Part shown: piece by piece, positions 17,978 through 24,716 of the stretch | Position numbering within the stretch: position 1 is the first letter of the stretch | How the letters are laid out: each line of letters opens with the position of its first letter | Origin: Ruminococcaceae bacterium UBA3818 | Lineage (GTDB): Bacteria > Bacillota > Clostridia > Oscillospirales > Ruminococcaceae | Length of the DNA stretch: 64,000 bases | Assembly: GCA_002369315.1 (NCBI GenBank) | Contig: DFDW01000030.1 | Location: forward strand, 122,237-186,236 | Reading direction: 5' to 3' | Made by a program: the position numbers and the translations under genes | Notes under the pieces: generated by a model | The model's database searches: none | What the model was told of the DNA's origin: nothing | Seen by the model: only the letters and a program-made list of their open reading frames with translations

Positions 17978-18006
17978 TTGACAAATAGAAGGCTATACAG
18001 TAAAAT
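17978..18006 (+). promoter_or_regulatory. Promoter of the Crp/Fnr-ABC importer locus
   Basis: Perfect TTGACA, 17-base spacer, TAAAAT. A weak dyad TTGT-N10-ACAA (18018-18035) lies just after the predicted transcript start and could be an autoregulatory Crp/Fnr-type site. Confidence 0.82.
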
Positions 18007-18048
18007 AGAAACGAAAATTGTATCATTTGAGACAAAAAGAGGTTGCTT

Positions 18049-18747
18049 GTGAAAAAAGAAATGTTGCTGCCCAAATATGAAGATGTGCTGCTGCAGTGCT
18101 TTTTATTCAGCGGCTTTAGCGCGGAACGGCTGGCTCTCGCCTTGTCCGGCCGGGGGGAAATTGTAGCTTTTAACGCGGGGCAGACGATTTTTTCTCCCCA
18201 CAGCTTTAAACGGGCGGTAGGCATTTTCCTGCAGGGGAAAGCCCAGGCGGAAACGGCTGCCGAGGGGCGGATCGTAGTGCTCAACCGATTCCAGCCGCCC
18301 ATGATGTTCGGCGCCGCGGCAGTGTTTCGGCAGGCGCAGGAATACGTTACGCAGGTAACGGCCAAAACCAGATGCCGTGTGTTGTTTTTGACCGATGAAG
18401 AGCTGGATGCCATTTTCCGGGAAGATTTCGATGCGGCCCGCAATTATATTTCTTTCCTGTCTGAGCGCATTGCTTTTTTAAACCGAAAGATCGACAGCTT
18501 CACCAAAGGCTCGGCAGAGGAAAAGATGGCGCTGTATCTGCATGACCAGTGCGTTGGGCGGACAGGGCATTTTTCCATTACCTGCTCACCCACCCGTCTT
18601 TCCCGGGAGTTGGGCGTCAGCCGCGCCACAGTCTACCGTGCACTGGACCGGTTCTGCCAGTTGGGGTATATCCGCCGGGATGGCGCGCAGCTTTGCATTT
18701 TGAACGCACGGGGCCTGCTGGATTGGCGGGAACCGGAGCAACAGTAA
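18049..18747 (+). CDS. Crp/Fnr family transcriptional regulator
   Basis: A 232-residue protein: an N-terminal cyclic-nucleotide-binding-like beta-barrel (residues ~10-120), a dimer helix (~125-155), and a C-terminal winged helix with SPTRLSRELGVSRATVYRALDRF as recognition region. The phosphate-binding cassette of true CRP is not evident and there is no N-terminal Cys cluster as in FNR, so the ligand is unknown. Start chosen as GTG 18049, six bases after AGAGG; a TTG at 18043 touches the ribosome site. It lies 51 bases before the ABC importer operon and probably controls it. Confidence 0.87.
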   Translation: MKKEMLLPKYEDVLLQCFLFSGFSAERLALALSGRGEIVAFNAGQTIFSPHSFKRAVGIFLQGKAQAETAAEGRIVVLNRFQPPMMFGAAAVFRQAQEYVTQVTAKTRCRVLFLTDEELDAIFREDFDAARNYISFLSERIAFLNRKIDSFTKGSAEEKMALYLHDQCVGRTGHFSITCSPTRLSRELGVSRATVYRALDRFCQLGYIRRDGAQLCILNARGLLDWREPEQQ

Positions 18748-18798
18748 AAAAAGGGGTTTCCCTTTTTAGATATGGTAAAACAAAAGGAGAAGAAAATC

Positions 18799-19866
18799 AT
18801 GAAAAGAATGACGAAAGCATTGTCCTTATTCCTGGCGGTGCTGATGCTGGCCCTTCCTTTGGCCGGATGCAGCAGCACTGTCTCCTCGGCCGTGACCAGT
18901 GAGGAATCCTCCCAGGCCGACAGCCAGCCGGAATCCTCTCTGCCGGAAGAATCCTCCGAAGAGGAAGTGGAGAAAGCAGATATCAACATCGTCGGACTGA
19001 AAGGCCCCACCGCGCTGGGTATGCTCCAGATCATGGAGAACAATGAGGCGGGTCAGGCCAACAACAACTACAATTTTACGTTGGTCGGCGCGCCGGATGA
19101 AATCACCAGCAAGCTGATAAACGGCGAGGTGGATATCGCTGCCGTTCCCACCAATCTGGCCTCTGTTTTGTACAATAAGACCGAAGGCGGCGTTAAGCTG
19201 CTGGCGCTCAACACGCTGGGTGTACTGTATATAGTGACCAAAAACGAAGAGGTTGCCTCCATCGCCGACTTAAAAGGCAAAACCATTTATGCCACCGGCG
19301 AAGGATCCACCCCCCAATACGCGCTGGAATATATCCTGACGCAGAACGGTCTGGATCCGCAAACCGATGTGAACATCGTGTATAAAGCCGAGCATTCGGA
19401 GATCCTGCCTTTGATGATCAGCGGAGAAGCTACCGTAGCGCTGCTCCCTCAGCCGTTTGTAACGCAGGCCCTTTCCAAAGACGATCAGATCAAGGTCGCG
19501 CTGGATATGACCGAGGAATGGAATCAATGCGTAACCGACGGTAGCCAGCTGACGATGGGCTGCGTAGTGGCTCGTGCCGAATTTGTAGAAGAGAACAAAG
19601 AGGCGGTGGACCGCTTCCTGGAAGAGTACGCCGCGTCGGTGGAATTTGTCAACGGCAATGTGGAAGAGGCGGCTGCCCTGTCCGGAAAGTTCGATGTTAT
19701 TGCGGAAGCGGTAGCGGTAAAAGCCATTCCAGAGTGCAACATCGTATTCTGGGAGGGCGAAGAGATGAAAAAAGCCGCTGAGGGCTTTTTGACCGTATTG
19801 TATAACGCGAACCCCAAGTCTGTCGGAGGAAAACTGCCGGATGAAGGACTCTATTATCAAAAATAG
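18799..19866 (+). CDS. ABC transporter substrate-binding lipoprotein (SsuA/NMT1-like)
   Basis: A 355-residue lipoprotein: signal peptide with lipobox LAGC (Cys about residue 24), then a Ser/Glu-rich linker (to ~65), then a two-lobed binding fold of the NMT1/SsuA/TauA type. INGEVDIAAVPTNLASVLYN and IADLKGKTIYATGEGSTPQ are the characteristic stretches. Such proteins bring sulfonates, taurine, nitrate or thiamine precursors to the membrane; the ligand cannot be decided from sequence. The ATG at 18799 follows AAAGGAG. Its end overlaps the permease gene by 26 bases. Confidence 0.88.
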   Translation: MKRMTKALSLFLAVLMLALPLAGCSSTVSSAVTSEESSQADSQPESSLPEESSEEEVEKADINIVGLKGPTALGMLQIMENNEAGQANNNYNFTLVGAPDEITSKLINGEVDIAAVPTNLASVLYNKTEGGVKLLALNTLGVLYIVTKNEEVASIADLKGKTIYATGEGSTPQYALEYILTQNGLDPQTDVNIVYKAEHSEILPLMISGEATVALLPQPFVTQALSKDDQIKVALDMTEEWNQCVTDGSQLTMGCVVARAEFVEENKEAVDRFLEEYAASVEFVNGNVEEAAALSGKFDVIAEAVAVKAIPECNIVFWEGEEMKKAAEGFLTVLYNANPKSVGGKLPDEGLYYQK

Positions 19867-20632
19867 AATCGGGAAAAAAATTGCAAGGAGCGTCATGGTA
19901 GCGCTGCTGTGGCTTTTGCTGTGGCAGGCCGCGGCGATGGCGGTGGGACAGGAGCTTTTGCTGGTGTCTCCGATGACCATGCTGCGCCGGTTGGTTCAAT
20001 TGGTAAGACAGCCTGTTTTCTGGCAGGCTGTCTTTTCCTCATGCGGGCGGATTATGACGGGCGTTTTGCTGGCGCTTGCCATTGGCACGCTACTGGCGGC
20101 GCTGATGAGCCGTTTTTCATTTCTATACGCTTTTTTCCGCCCGGCCCTGCAGGTGATCAAGGCCACGCCGGTAGCCTCCTTTATCATTTTGGCGCTTGTC
20201 TGGATCAAATCCTATGCGCTGGGCGCGTTTGCGGCTTTTTTAATGGTTCTCCCGATGGTTTGGGCCAACTTATATGAGGGTATCGCCGCGGTGGATAAAA
20301 ATCTGCTGGAGATGGCAAAAGCCTATCGGTTCTCCTTCGGCAAAAAGCTGCGGTATCTGTATTTGCCCAGTCTGATGCCCTATTTTGCCGCGGCCTGCGG
20401 CACCGGTATCGGCATTGGATGGAAGGCGGGCATTGCCGCCGAAGTTCTGGGGCTGCCCAAAAACTCCATCGGGAAAGCCCTTTACAACGCCAAGATTTAT
20501 CTGGAAATGCCGGACCTGTTTTGCTGGACGGCAGTGATCATCCTGCTGAGTCTGTTGTTTGAAAAACTGGCGGCATGGATACTGCGGGCCCTTACCAGCC
20601 GGCTGGCGGCGGAGAAGGAGGCGCAGCGATGA
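19841..20632 (+). CDS. ABC transporter permease (SsuC/TauC-like)
   Basis: A 263-residue protein with about six membrane segments. The cytoplasmic EAA loop is visible as NLLEMAKAYRFSFGKKLRYLYLPSLMP followed by GIGWKAGIAAEVLG, the SsuC/TauC arrangement. It forms the channel of the importer and docks the ATPase encoded next, with which it shares an ATGA overlap. The start overlaps the end of the binding-protein gene, indicating translational coupling. Confidence 0.92.
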   Translation: MKDSIIKNRIGKKIARSVMVALLWLLLWQAAAMAVGQELLLVSPMTMLRRLVQLVRQPVFWQAVFSSCGRIMTGVLLALAIGTLLAALMSRFSFLYAFFRPALQVIKATPVASFIILALVWIKSYALGAFAAFLMVLPMVWANLYEGIAAVDKNLLEMAKAYRFSFGKKLRYLYLPSLMPYFAAACGTGIGIGWKAGIAAEVLGLPKNSIGKALYNAKIYLEMPDLFCWTAVIILLSLLFEKLAAWILRALTSRLAAEKEAQR

Positions 20633-21222
20633 TCCGAATCGAAAATTTGCAAAAATCATATGACGGAAAGCCGGTGCTGGATCATTTTTCTCTGACCCTG
20701 CCGGACAGCGGGATCGTCTGCCTGACCGGCGCTTCCGGACGAGGCAAAACGACCCTGCTGCGGATTTTAGCCGGATTGGAACCGGCGGATGGCGGCAGTA
20801 TTACCGGCCTGGGAGGCCGGAAAATCGCTTTTGTCTTCCAGGAGGACCGGTTGCTGCCTTGGATTACGGCGGAGCAAAATATCCATCTGGCACAGCCGCA
20901 CGGCGCAAAATGCGAGGTTCGCGACCTGTTGGCACAGGCCGGGCTGGAACCGGCAGACGGGCAAAAGCGCCCTGAGCAGTTGTCCGGGGGACAGTGCCGC
21001 AGGATCGCTTTTTTGCGAGGCATTGGCTTTTTAGGGGATACGCCGGATGGGATCCTGCTTTTGGATGAGCCGTTCAACGGCCTGGATGCGGCAGCGGCAC
21101 AGAGGGTATGCCAAATGATCCGCAGCCTGCCCAACCGGACCCTGACGATTCTGGTCAGCCATCAGTTGACGCCGGTGCAAAGCCTGGAGGCGAAATTTTT
21201 TTCCATGGACGATCTGCGGTAA
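20629..21222 (+). CDS. ABC transporter ATP-binding protein (SsuB/TauB-like)
   Basis: A 197-residue ATPase, somewhat short for the SsuB family (about 230-260) because the C-terminal tail is reduced. Walker A is GASGRGKTTLL, the Q-loop FVFQEDRLLPW is typical of SsuB/TauB, the signature is LSGGQCRRIAFLRG, Walker B is ILLLDEPFNGLD, and the switch His is in LVSHQ. ATG at 20629 overlaps the permease stop (ATGA). It energises uptake by the importer; a strong terminator follows immediately. Confidence 0.92.
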   Translation: MIRIENLQKSYDGKPVLDHFSLTLPDSGIVCLTGASGRGKTTLLRILAGLEPADGGSITGLGGRKIAFVFQEDRLLPWITAEQNIHLAQPHGAKCEVRDLLAQAGLEPADGQKRPEQLSGGQCRRIAFLRGIGFLGDTPDGILLLDEPFNGLDAAAAQRVCQMIRSLPNRTLTILVSHQLTPVQSLEAKFFSMDDLR

Positions 21223-21250
21223 AGGCGAAGGGATTCCCTTCGCCTTTTTT
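21222..21250 (+). terminator. Terminator of the ABC importer operon
   Basis: Perfect 11-bp stem AAGGCGAAGGG with an ATT loop and a T run; it begins at the ATPase stop codon. Confidence 0.92.
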
Positions 21251-21340
21251 ACTGGCGTGCGGCGCCGGTGAGAAAAACGTTTTCCTCTTTTCCTGGCAGA
21301 GGTCATTTATGAAATTGCTATGAATTTAACATTCTTCCTC

Positions 21341-21369
21341 TTGAAAAGCGTTGCAAAGTTCGATATAAT
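21341..21369 (+). promoter_or_regulatory. Promoter of pckG
   Basis: TTGAAA, 17-base spacer, perfect TATAAT; it gives a leader of about 90 nt. Confidence 0.78.
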
Positions 21370-21423
21370 GATATACGTGGAAAATTTGGATTTTGCAAAC
21401 AAAAAATCCAAATGAATGAAACG

Positions 21424-21447
21424 AAAACCGATGGAAACATCGGTTTT
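21424..21447 (+). repeat. Leader hairpin with GAAA tetraloop before pckG
   Basis: Perfect 10-bp stem (AAAACCGATG / CATCGGTTTT) closed by a GAAA loop of the GNRA class. It ends one base before the GAAAGGAGAG ribosome site and lies in the predicted transcript, so it is probably an mRNA stabiliser or translation element rather than a terminator. Confidence 0.7.
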
Positions 21448-21465
21448 GAAAGGAGAGCAAAAAGT

Positions 21466-23238
21466 ATGGCACTGACGAAGAATCCAAATGTATTAAAATG
21501 GCTGGATGAGATGGTTGCGCTGACTACCCCGGACCAGGTTGTCTGGATCGATGGCAGCGAGGAGCAGCTCAAAGCCCTGAGAGCCGAAGCAATCGCCACC
21601 GGCGAAATGGAGGAACTCAACCAGGAAAAGCTTCCCGGCTGTCTGCTGCACAGAACCCGTCCCAGCGACGTTGCCCGCGTGGAGAACAGAACCTTTATCT
21701 GCTCCCGGAAAAAAGAGGATGCAGGTCCCACCAATAACTGGGAAGATCCCAAGGTAATGTATGAGAAACTGGGAAAACTCTTTAACGGTGTAATGAAAGG
21801 CCGTACCATGTACGTCATTCCTTACTCCATGGGTCCGATCGGCTCTCCCTTCTCCAAAGTCGGCGTTGAGCTGACCGACTCGATTTATGTTGTTCTGAAC
21901 ATGGACATCATGACCAGAATGGGCGCGCAGGCTTTTGAGAACCTGGGCGACGAGTCCAATGACTTTGTAAGAGGTCTCCATTCCAAAGCCAATATTGACG
22001 AGAACGAAAGATATATTGTCCACTTCCCGGAGGATAACACCATTTGGTCCATTAACTCCGCTTACGGCGGCAACGTGCTGCTGGGCAAAAAGTGCTTTGC
22101 GCTCCGGATTGCTTCTTACCAGGGCAAGAACGAAGGCTGGATGGCCGAGCATATGCTGATTTTGGGCATCGAGAATCCGCAGGGCGAAGTGAAATACGTC
22201 ACCGCTGCATTCCCGTCTGCCTGCGGCAAAACCAACCTGGCTATGTTGATCCCGCCGGAGATTTATAAAGAAAAAGGTTATAAGGTATGGACAGTCGGCG
22301 ACGATATCGCCTGGATGCGGATTGGTCCCGACGGAAGACTTTGGGCCATCAACCCGGAGAACGGCTTCTTCGGCGTAGCGCCCGGCACCAATGCGAAATC
22401 CAACCCCAACGCGCTGGCTTCCACCCGCAAGAACACCATCTTTACCAACGTGTGCCACAATATGGATGACAACACTGTTTGGTGGGAAGGTCTGGACAAA
22501 AACCCGCCGAAAAACGCCATTGACTGGAAAGGCCAGCCGTGGGACGGCACCACTTCCACCGAGAAGGGCGCGCACCCCAACTCCCGGTTTACCGCTCCGG
22601 CGATCAACTGCCCTTGCATCAGCGATAAATTCAACGATCCGCAGGGCGTGCCGATCTCCGCGATCATCTTTGGCGGTCGTCGCGCGAAAACCGCTCCGCT
22701 GGTTTACCAGGCAAGAGATTGGGAGCATGGCGTGTTCGTAGGCTCCATCATGGCTTCTGAGACGACTGCTGCCGCTGCCGGTGCTGTCGGCGTTGTTCGC
22801 CGCGACCCGATGGCGATGCTGCCTTTCTGCGGCTACCATATGGGCGATTACTTCCAGCATTGGCTCGATATGGGCAAAAAGCTGGGAGACAAAGCGCCGA
22901 AAATCTTCAATGTCAACTGGTTCCGGACTGATGACGAAGGACACTTCATCTGGCCGGGCTTTGGCGATAACATGCGCGTTCTGATGTGGATTCTGGACCG
23001 CTGCGAAGGCAAAGCCGACGCGGTAGAGACTCCCATTGGCTACGAGCCCAAACCCGAAGACATCAACCTGGAGGGCTTGAATATCGATATCGAGACCCTC
23101 AAAGGCTTGCTGGATGTGGACAAAGAGCTCTGGAAAGAAGATGCTGCCGGCATCGAGGAATTCTACCAGAAATTTGGCGACAAGCTCCCCAAAGAACTGA
23201 AAGCTGAACTGGAGACTCTGAAAAAGAATCTGGACTAA
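21466..23238 (+). CDS. pckG: Phosphoenolpyruvate carboxykinase (GTP type)
   Basis: A 590-residue enzyme of GTP-PEPCK length. It has the P-loop-like FPSACGKTNLAML (Lys255), the GDDIAWM metal motif, and GGRRAKTAPLVYQA for PEP/nucleotide contacts; these differ from the ATP-type enzyme. It interconverts oxaloacetate + GTP and PEP + CO2 + GDP. In fermenting gut anaerobes it often runs toward oxaloacetate to fix CO2, which is inference here. The ATG at 21466 follows AAAGGAGAG. It is a single gene with promoter, leader hairpin and terminator. Confidence 0.96.
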   Translation: MALTKNPNVLKWLDEMVALTTPDQVVWIDGSEEQLKALRAEAIATGEMEELNQEKLPGCLLHRTRPSDVARVENRTFICSRKKEDAGPTNNWEDPKVMYEKLGKLFNGVMKGRTMYVIPYSMGPIGSPFSKVGVELTDSIYVVLNMDIMTRMGAQAFENLGDESNDFVRGLHSKANIDENERYIVHFPEDNTIWSINSAYGGNVLLGKKCFALRIASYQGKNEGWMAEHMLILGIENPQGEVKYVTAAFPSACGKTNLAMLIPPEIYKEKGYKVWTVGDDIAWMRIGPDGRLWAINPENGFFGVAPGTNAKSNPNALASTRKNTIFTNVCHNMDDNTVWWEGLDKNPPKNAIDWKGQPWDGTTSTEKGAHPNSRFTAPAINCPCISDKFNDPQGVPISAIIFGGRRAKTAPLVYQARDWEHGVFVGSIMASETTAAAAGAVGVVRRDPMAMLPFCGYHMGDYFQHWLDMGKKLGDKAPKIFNVNWFRTDDEGHFIWPGFGDNMRVLMWILDRCEGKADAVETPIGYEPKPEDINLEGLNIDIETLKGLLDVDKELWKEDAAGIEEFYQKFGDKLPKELKAELETLKKNLD

Positions 23239-23252
23239 GCGGCCGACGCCTG

Positions 23253-23310
23253 TCCTTTGGAAAGCCCTGGGAAGCCAGGGCTTTCCTGTTATTTTCCACT
23301 TTCCAAAGGA
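23253..23310 (+). repeat. Nested inverted repeats over the ribosome site of the small ORF
   Basis: A 12-base arm TCCTTTGGAAAG (23253-23264) is perfectly complementary to CTTTCCAAAGGA (23299-23310), which contains most of the next gene's AAAGGAGG. The pckG terminator-like hairpin lies inside. The left outer arm overlaps the inner stem, so outer and inner pairings compete in part. Confidence 0.7.
23260..23285 (+). terminator. Hairpin after pckG
   Basis: 11-bp stem GAAAGCCCTGG with a GAAG loop. Only a weak T-rich tail (CTGTTATTTT) follows, so read-through into the small ORF is likely. Confidence 0.6.
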
Positions 23311-23319
23311 GGAACTTTT

Positions 23320-23466
23320 ATGCTTCACCATCCGGTACAGCCCGCTGTCGGAAAGAATACCCGCTGGAGAGGAATTGTGGCCCTGACCATGGCCGCGGCG
23401 GGAACCGTTTCTTTTGTTATCGCCATGTTGGCCAGCGCTTTCGTGATGGCCCGAAAAGGGGAATAG
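23320..23466 (+). CDS. Small single-span membrane protein (48 residues)
   Basis: A short gene with a near-perfect ribosome site (AAAGGAGG, 7-base spacing). The product has a basic N-terminal part (GKNTRWRGI), one hydrophobic helix (about residues 20-42, ALTMAAAGTVSFVIAMLASAF) and the end MARKGE. No family is recognised. It follows pckG by 81 bases and may be expressed by read-through. Its ribosome site lies in the right arm of a 12-bp inverted repeat, so translation could depend on RNA folding. Confidence 0.6.
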   Translation: MLHHPVQPAVGKNTRWRGIVALTMAAAGTVSFVIAMLASAFVMARKGE

Positions 23467-23520
23467 ACGCAATAAGAACAGGGCACGGTAAATAGGCGCG
23501 CATGTAAAAAATGAATACAG

Positions 23521-23822
23521 GATCCGGAGGGACTGAAGCTCCACACCTTCCCGGAAAGCGAGTGGACGATGTTCTCTGCGAAAGGTCCCCTGTCTGGCAC
23601 CCTGCAAAGCCTAAACACCCAGGTCTGGAAAGAGTGGTACCCAAACGAGGGGCAAAATATCGGGGAAACGGAAAGGTAATGCTGGAAGTCTACACCCACG
23701 GCGATATGCAAAGTCCCGACTACGAATGTGGGATCTGGGTGCCGATATGCAAACCCGAAGAAGAAAATGAGCGAGAAGCGGCGGAGATGGTTTCGGCGAT
23801 GACGATGACCGGAATTTTGTAA
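23521..23822 (+). pseudogene. Remnant of an AraC-type effector-binding (GyrI-like) domain
   Basis: Two frames together read as the C-terminal half of a GyrI-like ligand domain found at the end of AraC-family regulators. Bases 23521-23676 give LHTFPESEWTMFSAKGPL and QVWKEWYPNEG; after a one-base frame change, bases from 23679 give LEVYTHGDMQSPDYECGIWVPI. The stop at 23677 breaks the first frame. No DNA-binding domain or start codon is found upstream. Confidence 0.8.
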
Positions 23823-23894
23823 GCTCCTTTCCGTCGACCATCCGGAGGAAAAGAGTGGTCTGCGGAAAACCGGCGAGAAACTTGTTTTCGGCAA

Positions 23895-23936
23895 AAAAAG
23901 ACGGCGCAAAAAGCATTTTTGCACCGTCTTTTTTGT
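23895..23936. terminator. Bidirectional terminator
   Basis: AAAAGACGG-GCAAAAA pairs with TTTTTGC-CCGTCTTTT around a GCA loop. A run on one side and T run on the other fit both the decayed regulator (plus) and nrdG (minus). Confidence 0.85.
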
Positions 23937-24089
23937 ATCGACTTTTTCGTTTTTATTTTGCTGGATTCAAATGATTTTTCATGTGCGACTTAGCCAACGC
24001 CAGACGCTGTTTTCTGTTTGTGTACCTCTTCCCATATCGCAGCCTGCCGGCAGGATTTCGATACAACAGGGGCGCTTTCCAGAAGCCGA

Positions 24090-24599
24090 TCACTGTCCAA
24101 TTGGCGCCAAAACCGCTTTTCCCTGCGCCAAAGACTGGGGCAGATCCAAAATTCGTTGATTTTGGCTGCCGCGGAACAGCAGCGTCAAATCCCGCTGGGC
24201 CAGAACAAAAGGACCGTCCACCAGGAAATCCCCTTCCTGCAGAAGGGCCATCACATCGGGGTCCTGTTCCTCTATCAGCTTTTCAAATATACTACCTGTA
24301 TAAATAAACAAGTTTAATCCCAATTTTTTGATTTCCTGCGCCAGCGGCAGCAGTGCTTTCGCCTGGCAAAGAGGCTCTCCGCCGGAAAAGGTAACGCCAT
24401 CCAGCAAGGGATTTTTTTTGATTTCCGCCAGAATTTTTTCCGGTGCGCAATCATAGCCGCCGGAAAAATCATGGGTTTCGGGGTTGTGGCAGCCCTCACA
24501 ATGATGAGGGCAGCCCTGTACAAAAACGGTGAAGCGGATGCCCGGGCCATCCACGATGGACTCCCGGACCACTCCCGCCAGCCGGATCGGTTTTGACAT
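24090..24599 (-). CDS. nrdG: Anaerobic ribonucleotide reductase activating protein
   Basis: A 169-residue radical SAM enzyme. GCPHHCEGCHNPE is the CxxxCxxC cluster site, and VTFSGGEPL and DGPFV are the following NrdG motifs. It uses SAM and a 4Fe-4S cluster to install the glycyl radical on NrdD. The start is placed at 24599, nine bases after AGAGG; an ATG three codons upstream overlaps the ribosome site. It lies downstream of nrdD with a terminator-like hairpin between them, which may reduce its expression relative to nrdD. Confidence 0.95.
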   Translation of the reverse strand: MSKPIRLAGVVRESIVDGPGIRFTVFVQGCPHHCEGCHNPETHDFSGGYDCAPEKILAEIKKNPLLDGVTFSGGEPLCQAKALLPLAQEIKKLGLNLFIYTGSIFEKLIEEQDPDVMALLQEGDFLVDGPFVLAQRDLTLLFRGSQNQRILDLPQSLAQGKAVLAPIGQ

Positions 24600-24627
24600 A
24601 ACAAACATCCTCTCGTAAAAAGGTAGA

Positions 24628-24661
24628 AATCATCTGATTTTGAGCGAAAAACAGATGATTT
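24628..24661 (-). repeat. Inverted repeat in the nrdG leader
   Basis: AATCATCTG (24628-24636) pairs perfectly with CAGATGATT (24652-24660) around a 15-base loop, just upstream of nrdG. Role unknown. Confidence 0.5.
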
Positions 24662-24678
24662 TGGCTCTTTTTTCAAAG

Positions 24679-24706
24679 AAAAAGGCGGACGATTGCCCGC
24701 CTTTTA
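24679..24706 (-). terminator. Terminator-like hairpin after nrdD
   Basis: The stem AAAAGGCGG / CCGCCTTTT with an 8-base loop is followed on the minus strand by T residues. It separates nrdD from nrdG. Confidence 0.75.
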
Positions 24707-24716
24707 TTCTTTTGGG

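Noticed and set aside
21493..23607. 704-codon open frame antisense to pckG
   Set aside because: It mirrors the codon bias of pckG, has no ribosome site and no family signal; the same is seen opposite dnaK (50501-52510) and nrdD (24693-25637, 26469-27848).
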